From Neorhizobium lilium (GTDB taxonomy: Bacteria > Pseudomonadota > Alphaproteobacteria > Rhizobiales > Rhizobiaceae): 64,000 bases of DNA. The DNA is taken from positions 620,001 to 684,000 of the forward strand of contig NZ_SBIP01000004.1 of NCBI RefSeq assembly GCF_004053875.1. Reading direction: 5' to 3'. The position numbers and the translations under genes were made by a program. Position 1 is the stretch's first letter. The number at the start of each line of letters is the position of its first letter. Below are positions 1 to 8,931 of the stretch, piece by piece. The notes under the pieces are model-generated. The model did not search any database and was not told the origin of the DNA. It worked only from the letters and a program-made list of their open reading frames with translations.

Positions 1-2809
1 CGTTCACCTTCGCAACTATTGCCGCTAGGAGGGCCTTCTCCTTCTCCTGTACAGAGCCCGATCCTGTTTCGGACAGAGCCGGCAACAGCGGTTTGTCGCC
101 GTCTCCCAATACAAGAATCCGTTTGCCTTGGTTCTTCAAATTGTGATGGGTCAGGACCACCTTTGACAGGTCGATGCCTTCGCGCTCGCGGCCAAATTCC
201 AGAAGAGGAACAAGGCGACGATAGAAGATGGACCGGGCCTCAATCGCCGTATTACCGTAGTCGAATATTTGGGAAAGGAAGGAATACAGCCGCTGGTAGG
301 CCTGCATGTCACCCTTGAAGAGGACAAGGACCTCCATCTCCTCATGGGCCTCTTTCGCGGCGGTATCGTTTCCCAATGCCAGCGCTGCCTGAAAACGGTC
401 CAAAGCCTGCTTGTATTTTTTCAAGACCCGATCGGCGACCGGCTCCAGAGCCGCAACCAAATCCCCCTGCTTCGATGAAGGGTTCATTTCGACGGCGACA
501 ATACGATTGACCTCGAAGTCGTCGTAAAACCCTTGGGCGTCGAGTTTGGCGCGTAGGTCAAAAACCAGGTTCGGATCGGATGAAGCCTCAAGCTCCGCTG
601 TCTCGAAATAGGTCTTGAACGCCTTGAGGATTTCCTCTGAGCTGTTCACGAAGTCCACGATATAGGTGGTCTCCTTGCCTGGATAGGCACGGTTGAGGCG
701 GGAAAGCGTCTGCACGGCCTGGATGCCAGCAAGACGCCGATCCACATACATACCGCACAATAGGGGCTGGTCGAATCCGGTCTGGAATTTGTTGGCAACG
801 AGAAGGATATGGTAGTCGGGCTGCCTGAAGGTCTCGCGGATATCGCGGCCCCGTAATCCGGGATTCAACGCCTTACTGACCTCGGTGAAAGGCTCGTCAC
901 CGGATTCCGGGTCTTCCACCTCCCCAGAGAAGGCGACGAGCGTCCCAATGGCGTAGCCTTGGGTCTTTATATATTTCTGGATCGCGAGTTGCCAGCGGAC
1001 GGCTTCCTGTCGGCTCCCGACCACCACCATAGCCTTGGCCCTGCTATCAAGCAGAGGAGCGACGTTCTCCCTAAAATGCTCCACGACAACTTCGACCTTC
1101 TGGCTGATATTGTACGGGTGAAGCCGCACCCAGCGCATAATGCCCTTGAGCGCAGCGGAACGCTCAACCTCCCTGTCCTCCATCTCTCTGCCCTCGTGGG
1201 CGAGTTTAAAGGCCAGGTTATAAGGCGTGTAGTTGCGCAGAACGTCGAGAATGAAGCCCTCCTCAATCGCCTGCCGCATGGAATAGACATGAAATGGCTC
1301 CGGCAGGTTTCCCGGACCTTTTGGTTGACCGGGATCAGGCAGCCGTCCGAACAGTTCCATCGTCTTCGATTTGGGCGTGGCGGTGAACGCGATATAGGTG
1401 ATGCCGGTGTCGTTCGCCCGTGCGGCCATCTGTGCAGCCAACATGTCTTCGGCGGTGATTTCTCCGCCGTCCGCGAGGTCTTTCAATTCCTCCGCCGACA
1501 GGAGTTCTTTCAGCTTAGACGCAGCCTCGCCCGTCTGTGAGCTATGGGCCTCGTCGGCGATTACGGCAAAGCGTTTTCCCTCGGTCGCGGCCATGTCGCG
1601 AACCGCTTTGAGAGCGAACGGAAAGGTTTGAATGGTGCAAACGATAATCTTCTTCCCGCCCGCGAGGGCATCAGCAAGCTCGCCGCTCTTACTCGTTGCG
1701 TCCCCCTTGATAACCGCGACGACACCCGTATTGCGCTGGAAATCGAAGATTGCTTCCTGAAGCTGGGTATCGATGACGTTGCGATCGGAGACAACGATAA
1801 CGCTGCCGAAGACCTTATTATGCGCGGCATCATGAAGGTCGGCGAGGAAATGTGCCGACCAGGCGATGGAGTTTGTTTTTCCCGAGCCGGCGGAGTGTTG
1901 GATCAAGAACCTGCCGCCTACTCCCTCTTCCAGTATTGCGCCTTGAAGCTTTCTAGTGGCATCGAGCTGGTGGTAGCGGGGAAAAATGATATCAGCGATT
2001 TTTTTCTTGGCGTCCCGTTTCGCCACCATGTAGCGGCCGAGGATTTCAAGAAAGCTTTCCCGTTCCCAGATTTCCTCCCAAAGATAGGCTGTTCGATGCC
2101 CCGCAAGATTGACGGGGTTGCCCCTCCCGCCATTGTCACCCTTGTTGAAGGGCAGGAAGCGGGTCGCCTTGCCTTGCAATTTGGTGGTCATCATCACTTC
2201 GGCATTGCTAAGCGCGAAATGAACCAGCGCGCCAGACGGAAAGACCAGAAGCGGTTCCGGAGATTGCCCTTTCGGGGTCGGATCACGGTCGAATCGGTAC
2301 TGATCAACGGCATCGGCCACGCTCTGCGTGAAGTCTGTTTTTAATTCGACGGTCGCGACGGGGATGCCATTCAGGACCATTACCAGGTCGATGCAATTTT
2401 CGTTGTACCGTGAATAGCGGACCTGGCGGATGACGCGGAGCCTGTTCGCGTGGTAGCGGACAAGGATATCGGAATTCATGGCAAGCGCGGGCTTAAACTG
2501 CGCCAATGACAGGGTGGCCCGCAGGCCGATCAACTCGACACCGTTTCGGAGGATGTCCAACGTACCGCGGTCATCCAACTGCTTGCGAAGGCGATCTGCC
2601 AGCACGGTTTCGGTGTTTGCGCCATGGCTTTTCTCAAGTGTTTCCCAAGACGTGGGCTGGGTATCCTTAATCCACGCAATCAGATCGGGGAGGAACAGCG
2701 CCCGCTCGCGATCATAGGCCGTCGCCGCGTCGGCTTCGTAGAGCCATCCATGCGCCGCCATGTAGATGCAGATTTCGTCCTCGAAGCTGATCTCCCTATG
2801 AAGATTCAT
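1..2809 (-). CDS. hsdR: Type I restriction enzyme R subunit HsdR (partial, C-terminus off window)
   Basis: This is the ATP-dependent translocase and nuclease subunit of a type I restriction-modification complex. The frame is open from the ATG at 2809 to the window edge (936 residues), so the C-terminus is missing. The PD-(D/E)xK nuclease is visible as D141 followed by E155-L-K157. The SF2 motor shows Walker A GSGKT at 308-312, DEAH at 419-422 and a following AFTATP motif III. The start codon overlaps the hsdS stop as TGATG, which indicates translational coupling and the operon order hsdM-hsdS-hsdR. No frameshift was seen over the readable part. The family usually has about 1000 residues, so little is likely to be missing. 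Confidence 0.95.
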   Translation of the reverse strand, partial: MNLHREISFEDEICIYMAAHGWLYEADAATAYDRERALFLPDLIAWIKDTQPTSWETLEKSHGANTETVLADRLRKQLDDRGTLDILRNGVELIGLRATLSLAQFKPALAMNSDILVRYHANRLRVIRQVRYSRYNENCIDLVMVLNGIPVATVELKTDFTQSVADAVDQYRFDRDPTPKGQSPEPLLVFPSGALVHFALSNAEVMMTTKLQGKATRFLPFNKGDNGGRGNPVNLAGHRTAYLWEEIWERESFLEILGRYMVAKRDAKKKIADIIFPRYHQLDATRKLQGAILEEGVGGRFLIQHSAGSGKTNSIAWSAHFLADLHDAAHNKVFGSVIVVSDRNVIDTQLQEAIFDFQRNTGVVAVIKGDATSKSGELADALAGGKKIIVCTIQTFPFALKAVRDMAATEGKRFAVIADEAHSSQTGEAASKLKELLSAEELKDLADGGEITAEDMLAAQMAARANDTGITYIAFTATPKSKTMELFGRLPDPGQPKGPGNLPEPFHVYSMRQAIEEGFILDVLRNYTPYNLAFKLAHEGREMEDREVERSAALKGIMRWVRLHPYNISQKVEVVVEHFRENVAPLLDSRAKAMVVVGSRQEAVRWQLAIQKYIKTQGYAIGTLVAFSGEVEDPESGDEPFTEVSKALNPGLRGRDIRETFRQPDYHILLVANKFQTGFDQPLLCGMYVDRRLAGIQAVQTLSRLNRAYPGKETTYIVDFVNSSEEILKAFKTYFETAELEASSDPNLVFDLRAKLDAQGFYDDFEVNRIVAVEMNPSSKQGDLVAALEPVADRVLKKYKQALDRFQAALALGNDTAAKEAHEEMEVLVLFKGDMQAYQRLYSFLSQIFDYGNTAIEARSIFYRRLVPLLEFGREREGIDLSKVVLTHHNLKNQGKRILVLGDGDKPLLPALSETGSGSVQEKEKALLAAIVAKVN

Positions 2810-4737
2810 CAAACGAACAGCCTCCCGCCTGAGGTTCGGGGTCCATGCCCATGCGGGATGATTTTACGACGCCGCATCCATCCGAGCCATGTCCTCAACT
2901 CATCGGCCTTGAATTTTTCGCGCTTTTTAGGATGCCAGTCGTCGAGAACGCCTAACACAATCGCATCGTCGGTTGGCGTCTGTCCGTCGATCTGAAAGTC
3001 GTTCCAGACTGCGAATAGAGTTGTGACAGCCTCGACGGCCTTTGTGTCGAGATCACCCAGCTCATTCAGAAGATGATCGAACTTTTTCTTTCGGTCGCCG
3101 AGCATCGGACCCAGATAATCGGACTCTTGATTTTCGCACCCGAGAAGCCTGTAGATGACCTGTCCACCACGACCATCCGGCTGCTCGACGGAAACCTTGC
3201 CGGCTCGCTGAAGACCGATCTCAATTTCCGACAGCATGGCCCGATCTAATGGCCCCGCAGCCTCCCGGTCATAGTTGCCAGCAATTTCCGTAACCTCTGC
3301 GTAGGTCTCAGTCAGGTACAGAAACTTCTGAAGTTTAACGCGTCCGAAATTTGGGCGATGTGAAAATCGCAGGATGGTGGCCAATGCAATCGCTGACCGA
3401 ACTTTGTCTCCATCGATCAAACGCTCTAAATGCAAGTTCGAACGTTCGCGAACGTCAATTTGCCCGGTGACGGCTGCAGAAATAAGGGTAGAACGTCGCT
3501 CTTGAAGCAAAGCGAGTGCTTTTGATGCCTCCGCGATCAAGGTGTCGACAGATGTCGTCTCTTTTTCAAGCCACGAAATAATATCACGCTGCTCTTCAAT
3601 CGTGGGCAGGGCAAGCCAGATTTTTATCATCCGGGTCAGCCCCAAGTCTTTGTTTGTCGCCCCTCTTGTATATAGCTGGGCCTGTCGAAAACAGCCCAAG
3701 CTATTTAGCGCGAACGCCACATATCGCGGGTCAGCTCGGCCATTCATCTTCAATACTGCGACATGAACCCATACCTGAAATTTTTGCTCGAAATCCACCA
3801 CTCTGGCGACACCAGTTGTTCCGCCCTTGGTGTAAAGAATATCTCCTTTTTTAGGAACTACACGGCGACTAAACTCGTGGTAATCATCCTCGCTAATGTA
3901 CTTCGCATCCTCAAGTGCCCAACCATCGAGTTTGATGTTTCTGGCGGAAATGAACATAACGCCGTCGTCAACGTAGTTCGGAGAAAAATGGGGGCCATCG
4001 GAAACCTGGCTACACAAATGCCCTAACTGTACACGCTCCCAACGTTGGGGTATGTCACCAAGCCAATCAACGCCCGAGTCTTTCATTTCGGCATCAGGAT
4101 TGAGTCCCTTGGTGACGGCACGGGAAATTATGGCTTGGCGCTTTTCCCTAAGCAGTTCGATCAAACGCTGCTGCTCCTCGACCAGTGTATCGATCTTGGC
4201 CGTCTCGCGGTCAAGAAAGGCGGCAATCACAGCCTGCTCGTCAGTTGGGGGTACAGGGAAGGAAAATTCGTTAAAGCTCTCAGGTGGAAGACGCCACCGT
4301 CCGAGGTGCGACGACCCTTGGCCGAATGGGAAGAACAACCGCTGATGATAACAATTTTGTAGGAGATAAAGAAAATATTTCCGCGAATTATTCTGGTCCC
4401 TCAGACGAAACGTGCGGTAATCTGGACTTGTGACCCCATGATATTGGGAAACATCGACATATCCAGTGAGTAGGTCCATATGGTTCATCACGAAGTCGCC
4501 GGGGTTAACGATCTGATATTTTGTATAATCCATTGAAAGCTGACCATCGTTGCTTTCAATATCCTTGATCTTTATGCCTTTTTGAGTAACAGACAGCACA
4601 TCGAAGCCATCCGTTTTGGCAATTCGCTTCACTATTTCAAAGAGTAATTTTAATCGCTGAACTTTCCAATGCGCGGGTATCTCTTCGAGCCACGGGACGC
4701 CTGTGCTGTCGTATGTTGGATAACGGGCGTTACTCAT
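2809..4737 (-). CDS. hsdS: Type I restriction specificity subunit HsdS with an extra C-terminal Panacea-like domain
   Basis: This subunit gives the methylase and nuclease their target sequence. Residues 1 to about 427 form a normal HsdS with two target-recognition domains, each followed by a conserved helical spacer that begins PTDEQ near 170 or PTIEEQ near 380. Residues 428-642 are not part of a standard HsdS, which usually has 380-450 residues. This tail has a KLQKFLYL segment at about 468-475 and GPLDRAM at about 495-501, which resemble the core of Panacea/SocA (DUF4065) domains. The reading frame is continuous with no internal stop, so it is a fusion and not a sequencing artefact visible here. 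The start overlaps the hsdM stop by four bases (ATGA). The domain assignment of the tail is inference from motif resemblance. Confidence 0.93.
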   Translation of the reverse strand: MSNARYPTYDSTGVPWLEEIPAHWKVQRLKLLFEIVKRIAKTDGFDVLSVTQKGIKIKDIESNDGQLSMDYTKYQIVNPGDFVMNHMDLLTGYVDVSQYHGVTSPDYRTFRLRDQNNSRKYFLYLLQNCYHQRLFFPFGQGSSHLGRWRLPPESFNEFSFPVPPTDEQAVIAAFLDRETAKIDTLVEEQQRLIELLREKRQAIISRAVTKGLNPDAEMKDSGVDWLGDIPQRWERVQLGHLCSQVSDGPHFSPNYVDDGVMFISARNIKLDGWALEDAKYISEDDYHEFSRRVVPKKGDILYTKGGTTGVARVVDFEQKFQVWVHVAVLKMNGRADPRYVAFALNSLGCFRQAQLYTRGATNKDLGLTRMIKIWLALPTIEEQRDIISWLEKETTSVDTLIAEASKALALLQERRSTLISAAVTGQIDVRERSNLHLERLIDGDKVRSAIALATILRFSHRPNFGRVKLQKFLYLTETYAEVTEIAGNYDREAAGPLDRAMLSEIEIGLQRAGKVSVEQPDGRGGQVIYRLLGCENQESDYLGPMLGDRKKKFDHLLNELGDLDTKAVEAVTTLFAVWNDFQIDGQTPTDDAIVLGVLDDWHPKKREKFKADELRTWLGWMRRRKIIPHGHGPRTSGGRLFV

Positions 4738-6566
4738 GCCGAGAGCTCCCCGATCATCGCCAGTATTCGCCCGGTAACATGTTTTAGGTCAGCATCGATC
4801 TCGCCCAATGGCCGCGGCGGCTCAAACACGTGGAAGTATCGGTTGAATAGGACTTCGTATCCTATCTTCGTCTTGTCATGGTCGATCCAGGCGTCGGGAG
4901 CATGGGACAGCACTTCACGCCTAAAATAATCATTGATGTCGTCGACTAGCGGTATGTTCTCAGTTTCCCGCTTGGTGGTGTCCGGCTGTGGCTTGCCCTT
5001 TTGCTTGCCACGCTCAATAACTACCGGCTTGCCGCTCTCATCGTAAAGCGGTCGCTCGACAGTGATGGCGCTGTAGGCAAATTCTCTATTGCCGAATATA
5101 CGCGACAGGGGGGCGAGCTTGACTCTTCCGCCCTCTGGGGCGGCAGGCGTGGCCTCGCCCTTGCTGATTATCACCCTGTCGAGTTCCTTGCCCGATGGAT
5201 CGAGAACAATGGCGATCTGCGCCTCGCTGAAGCTGCCGAACAATTGCGTGACATCGTCGATGTGCCGCTCACTCATCTCCTTGCGCTTCGATCCAAGGCT
5301 CTTGCGCATCTTCTGCCAGAAGCCACTTGCGTCGATTAGTTGCACTTTGCCGCGGCGATGAGCAGGCTTGCGGTTCGACAATATCCAGACATAGGTGGAA
5401 ATGCCCGTATTGTAGAACATGTCGGTCGGCAGGGCGATGATGGCCTCGACTAGATCGTTTTCGAGCACATAGCGGCGAATTTCGCTTTCGCCGCTGCCTG
5501 CACCGCCCGTAAACAGCGGCGACCCATTCAGGACGATGCCGAAGCGGCTTCCTCCATCGATGGCAGGCCGCATCTTAGAAATTAGGTGCATAAGGAATAG
5601 AAGTGAACCATCCGATACACGCGGAAGGCCGGGACCAAAGCGCCCCTCGAAGCCACGCTGCTCATGTTCCTGCCGAACTTCCTTTTCTACCTTTTTCCAT
5701 TCGACGCCGAACGGTGGGTTAGAAAGCATGTAGTCGAATTTTTTGTGAGGGTGGCCATCATCCGAAAGTGTATTACCGGCCGCGATGTTGCCGACGTCCT
5801 GCCCCTTAATGAGCATGTCCGCCTTGCAAATCGCATAAGACTCGTCGTTCAATTCCTGACCGTGCATAATCAGGCGGGTGTTCGGGCGACCTTCCAAATA
5901 CTCGTCCGCAACCGAAAGCATACCCCCAGTTCCAGCCGTCGGATCATATATGCTGCGGACTATACCGGGCCTGTTGAGGATGTCTTCGTCCTCAACGAAC
6001 AGCAGATGGACCATTAACCGGATAACTTCGCGTGGCGTGAAGTGCTCACCGGCCGTCTCGTTCGATAGCTCGGCGAACCGGCGGATGAGTTCTTCGAATA
6101 TCAGCCCCATCTGCATGTTGCTGACTTCGTTCGGGTGCAGGTCTATGCGGGCGAAGCGTTCCGTCACCTGGTACAACAGCCCTGCCTTCGCCAGTCTGTC
6201 TATCTGGGTCTGAAACTGGAACCGCTCGAAGATATCCCGCACCGACGGCGCAAAAGCTTGGATGTACGCGTAAAGGTTCTGGGCGATGTTGTCTTGGTCG
6301 CCCACCAGCTTCTTCATGTCGAGGGGCGACGTGTTGTAGAACGTTTGACCGGCCTTGCGCAGCAGGAAGGGCTCCGGATTAATGCCGACCTTTGTTTTCT
6401 CCGCGAATTCGGAAATCACGGCATCCTTGGTAGACGCCAATACGGAATCAAGACGGCGCAACACCGTGAACGGCAATATGACCTTTCCATATTCGGACTG
6501 GCGGTAGTCACCGCGGAGAAGATCGGCGACGGACCAGATGAAGGCGGAAAGAGCTTGCTGGTTCAT
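4734..6566 (-). CDS. hsdM: Type I DNA methyltransferase subunit HsdM
   Basis: This is an N6-adenine methyltransferase that works with HsdS. The N-terminal HsdM helical domain starts with the typical MNQQALSAFIWSVADLLRG sequence. The SAM-binding motif DPTAGTGG is at 208-215 and the catalytic NPPF is at 283-286. The start was set at the ATG at 6566 because AGGA sits seven bases upstream and the N-terminus then matches the family; the frame stays open to a TTG at 6599. It is the first gene of the hsdMSR operon. The intergenic region upstream carries an AT-rich palindrome that may regulate it. Confidence 0.95.
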   Translation of the reverse strand: MNQQALSAFIWSVADLLRGDYRQSEYGKVILPFTVLRRLDSVLASTKDAVISEFAEKTKVGINPEPFLLRKAGQTFYNTSPLDMKKLVGDQDNIAQNLYAYIQAFAPSVRDIFERFQFQTQIDRLAKAGLLYQVTERFARIDLHPNEVSNMQMGLIFEELIRRFAELSNETAGEHFTPREVIRLMVHLLFVEDEDILNRPGIVRSIYDPTAGTGGMLSVADEYLEGRPNTRLIMHGQELNDESYAICKADMLIKGQDVGNIAAGNTLSDDGHPHKKFDYMLSNPPFGVEWKKVEKEVRQEHEQRGFEGRFGPGLPRVSDGSLLFLMHLISKMRPAIDGGSRFGIVLNGSPLFTGGAGSGESEIRRYVLENDLVEAIIALPTDMFYNTGISTYVWILSNRKPAHRRGKVQLIDASGFWQKMRKSLGSKRKEMSERHIDDVTQLFGSFSEAQIAIVLDPSGKELDRVIISKGEATPAAPEGGRVKLAPLSRIFGNREFAYSAITVERPLYDESGKPVVIERGKQKGKPQPDTTKRETENIPLVDDINDYFRREVLSHAPDAWIDHDKTKIGYEVLFNRYFHVFEPPRPLGEIDADLKHVTGRILAMIGELSA

Positions 6567-6700
6567 CATGGCATCCTGAAATTCGTGCGACGCCCTCAAG
6601 ACGTCAGAATCGAAAGACCCCGTCGAAGCGGAGCTTCGCGAGGTCTTGGATGAAACTAGAGAGAAATGGTTAATGCCTGTTAAAGAGCAAATAAGAATTA

Positions 6701-6721
6701 TCTAATATAATGGATATTAGA
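6701..6721. promoter_or_regulatory. Perfect AT-rich palindrome upstream of hsdM
   Basis: TCTAATAT and ATATTAGA flank a five-base centre, giving a perfect 8+5+8 inverted repeat. It lies 135 bases upstream of hsdM and overlaps the stop codon of the preceding gene. It could be an operator for the restriction-modification operon or a weak transcription end for the upstream gene. No T-run follows it, so an operator is slightly preferred. Confidence 0.4.
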
Positions 6722-7349
6722 ATTTTGGGGTTTTTGGATCGTTGTCTGGGTCTTCTTTTCCGACGTCGGCGACAGGCGTGAGCGCAGCGGCCACTTCGGC
6801 AGGCCCAGAAGCGCCAGGACTCGACTTCTGTTGTCCCTCCACCCACGCCAATGTCGACTTGAGAAGGCTGACGTCGGTGTCGTCCTCGCTTCCATTTCGA
6901 TGGAAACACCGCGTCAGGTCCGACCATAGGCCTTTCCGCTCGATATGGTTAAGCCATGCAAGCGCAGCGTCTGGCGCTCTCTTGCGAAGTTCGTTCATGG
7001 CATCGCGCCGCATCGGGCCGCCTTGGCGGATGTGGTCGAAGAGGATCGAATAAGGGACCTCACCTTGGCTGAGAACAAGGTCGAGATACCGAACTGGAAT
7101 ACCAAGACGCCGCGCGGTTTCGATCCGCTGCGCCTGCCTCGGGGACATCGGCGGCGCGATGTAAGGCGTCGGCATCGGGGCGGCGGCCGGTATTCGACAG
7201 ACGATAAAAGTGAAGACCCCGAGCAATTGCAGGGCGACGGAACCGGCAGGGTTCAAACCGCGAGCACGACGGAACTCAAGCATTCGCTTCCTGAACCTGT
7301 CGTAGCATGTCCGACGTCTTCTCCTACGGCTTGTCATTGCTGTATTCAT
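6717..7349 (-). CDS. Hypothetical protein of the mobilization operon
   Basis: This encodes 210 residues of unknown function. An arginine-rich N-terminus is followed by a hydrophobic stretch around 37-55 that could be one membrane segment, then a proline-rich linker. A soluble part with a helical, Arg/Leu-rich character (about 70-150) and an acidic, low-complexity tail complete it. The start overlaps the relaxase stop as ATGA, so it is very likely co-translated with the mobilization genes and may help DNA processing. I recognise no family. Confidence 0.7.
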   Translation of the reverse strand: MNTAMTSRRRRRRTCYDRFRKRMLEFRRARGLNPAGSVALQLLGVFTFIVCRIPAAAPMPTPYIAPPMSPRQAQRIETARRLGIPVRYLDLVLSQGEVPYSILFDHIRQGGPMRRDAMNELRKRAPDAALAWLNHIERKGLWSDLTRCFHRNGSEDDTDVSLLKSTLAWVEGQQKSSPGASGPAEVAAALTPVADVGKEDPDNDPKTPKF

Positions 7350-8530
7350 GGTCTCATCCTCCTCGTGAAATTGTAGGTTGGCGTTTGCGCCTCGATCGGA
7401 TCGGAATGCGGAAATGATTTCCGCTTTTGCGTTGTCTCGGCGATCAGGCGCGAAAAACGATCCCGATCGGACTCGAACAAAGATCGGATCGATGCAGCGA
7501 GGTCCATCGCTCGCTGAAGAAGATCGTCAAGGTCCAGCTTTGCAAGCCGATACAGAAACAGCGCCTCTCGGGAACGTGCTATCGACGCGGAAGCCGATCG
7601 ACCCTTATGGCGAGGTCTTTCAATGCGTTCGCTTGCTGATGCTGGGCGTCCAGGATCAGCCCCAGCAACTCCAGCAATTGCTCGATCCTGTCGGGTTGAT
7701 CCGGCGCTTCGAGGAGCGATAGAAGCGGCAGGAGCCGCACTGTGTTGCTTTCCACCGTCGCGAGGGTGGTCAGGTAGTCGGGTCTGGCTTCCGATAAGTT
7801 GTTCATTCTCGATTCCTCCTTTTAGGAAATTTTGAAGCTCGTCACGCTTCATGCCGGTTGCCCGACTGGCGGCAGCAACGAACGCGCCGGACATGGAGAT
7901 AAAGATCGGGCCCCTATCTCCATCCGCAACTCGAAGACCCTGGCGGTTGAGTTCGCGAACAAAGGCAGGGTGTCCCTGGTCGGCTGCCTGCCGTAGTCTG
8001 GTCCGATCGAATCCGGGGACAGTTCGCTCGGCGCGTTTGCGCGCCACATCCGAAAAGCCTTCCAAGCGCTTGGCCCGGCGTTCTTCGCGAGTGGGCTGCA
8101 CGGTCTCGTCGTGTTTTTGCTCGTAGCGTCGGGCGAGGTCTTCAAGACGCCGAAAGTCGTTTTTGCAGTCGAGCACCCGGAGCGTCATGGGGTCCACTTC
8201 AGCGACCGCGAGGTGGAAATGGCTCCGGCCATGCTTGACGTGTCGCACCACCAGACGCGGCCGTGCCGTGCCGATCCTGAACTCTTCATCGATCGAGTTC
8301 AGGAACTGGGACAACTGCGCGGGCGTCATTTCCCGTTCCGGGGAAATTGAAAGATGTCGGATCGCGTAACGGCAGCCTTTCACCGAAGCGAGCGCCTGCG
8401 AGTCGTGAAGCGAATTCCTGTCGCCCGCCAGAACCTCGATGCGTTCGTTTTCCGTGGTCTTGTCGAGCAAATGACGGGCGAGGTAGTGGATGCCACCCGC
8501 GCGGCTGACGCGTGTCGTCTGGATGATCAT
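7346..8530 (-). CDS. Relaxase / mobilization nuclease
   Basis: This 394-residue DNA relaxase would nick oriT and pilot the transferred strand. The N-terminal domain contains the histidine triad region with H97, H100, H104-F-H106 and E111, matching relaxase motif III (HxH, metal binding). Y16 and Y55 are candidates for the nicking tyrosine. The C-terminal half is low in complexity and rich in Ser, Ala and Arg where a second gene (7579-7806) overlaps in another frame. The start overlaps the mobC stop as ATGA, giving the order mobC-relaxase-hypothetical. I cannot decide the MOB class (P or Q-like) without a profile search. Confidence 0.88.
   Translation of the reverse strand: MIIQTTRVSRAGGIHYLARHLLDKTTENERIEVLAGDRNSLHDSQALASVKGCRYAIRHLSISPEREMTPAQLSQFLNSIDEEFRIGTARPRLVVRHVKHGRSHFHLAVAEVDPMTLRVLDCKNDFRRLEDLARRYEQKHDETVQPTREERRAKRLEGFSDVARKRAERTVPGFDRTRLRQAADQGHPAFVRELNRQGLRVADGDRGPIFISMSGAFVAAASRATGMKRDELQNFLKGGIENEQLIGSQTRLPDHPRDGGKQHSAAPAASIAPRSAGSTRQDRAIAGVAGADPGRPASASERIERPRHKGRSASASIARSREALFLYRLAKLDLDDLLQRAMDLAASIRSLFESDRDRFSRLIAETTQKRKSFPHSDPIEAQTPTYNFTRRMRP
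7579..7806 (-). CDS. Small gene nested out of frame inside the relaxase gene
   Basis: This would encode 75 residues, leucine-rich and helical in character, beginning MNNLSEARPDYLTTLATVES. The ATG is preceded by AGGAGGA with a seven-base spacer (7814-7820), one of the best ribosome binding sites in the window. It lies wholly within the relaxase gene, over relaxase residues of about 242-317, which are low-complexity in their own frame, as expected where the second frame carries the constraint. Nested mobB-type genes inside mobA are known from RSF1010 and ColE1-type plasmids. A relaxosome accessory role is inferred from that precedent only. Confidence 0.6.
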   Translation of the reverse strand: MNNLSEARPDYLTTLATVESNTVRLLPLLSLLEAPDQPDRIEQLLELLGLILDAQHQQANALKDLAIRVDRLPRR

Positions 8531-8850
8531 ACAATGATCTCCCGGACCTGGGCGCGCAGCGTGTCGAGTTCCGCAAGCGTTAGGGAAAGGTTGACATCGT
8601 GACCCACGAGCTTGCCGCTGTTCGCCCGCCTGACAAGCTGATTGAGGTTGCCGCCCACGCGCCCGAGTTCACCGAGGAGGCGGCCGAGTAAGGCGGCATC
8701 GGGAGTAGCAAGGGACCGGACGGGCATGCGTACGCCGAGAGCCGCGCGACGAACCAGATCGGACAATGTAAGACCCCGAGCGATTGCTAGGTCTTTCATT
8801 GTCGCCGTCTCCTCGCGGGTGGCGCGGATACGAATGGTCTGATCGCGCAT
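8527..8850 (-). CDS. mobC: Mobilization protein MobC (relaxosome accessory)
   Basis: This is a 107-residue protein. The N-terminal part looks like a ribbon-helix-helix DNA-binding region (RIRATREETATMKDLAIARG), and the C-terminal LGRVGGNLNQLVRRAN is the signature of the bacterial MobC family, which assists strand opening at oriT. The ATG at 8850 was chosen because AAGGAG lies seven bases upstream; longer versions begin in Pro/Arg-rich sequence that overlaps the candidate oriT. It is the first gene of the mobilization operon. Confidence 0.88.
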   Translation of the reverse strand: MRDQTIRIRATREETATMKDLAIARGLTLSDLVRRAALGVRMPVRSLATPDAALLGRLLGELGRVGGNLNQLVRRANSGKLVGHDVNLSLTLAELDTLRAQVREIIV

Positions 8851-8888
8851 CGGGCATCTCCTTGTCGGACCGTTTGGGCCGTGGGGGT

Positions 8889-8931
8889 TCACGGGGGACC
8901 TTCCCCCTGACCGGCGGCGTGGGCACACGCC
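8889..8931. other. Candidate origin of transfer (two adjacent hairpins)
   Basis: Two inverted repeats stand side by side just upstream of mobC. The first pairs GGGGGA with TCCCCC, flanked by TCA and TGA (8889-8910). The second pairs GGCGTG with CACGCC around a GGCA loop (8916-8931). Hairpins directly upstream of mobC and relaxase genes are typical of oriT. The nick site cannot be placed from sequence alone. Confidence 0.5.

Noticed and set aside
959..2344. Plus-strand frames across the start of the window
   Set aside because: They are shadows of hsdR, whose nuclease and helicase motifs are present on the minus strand.
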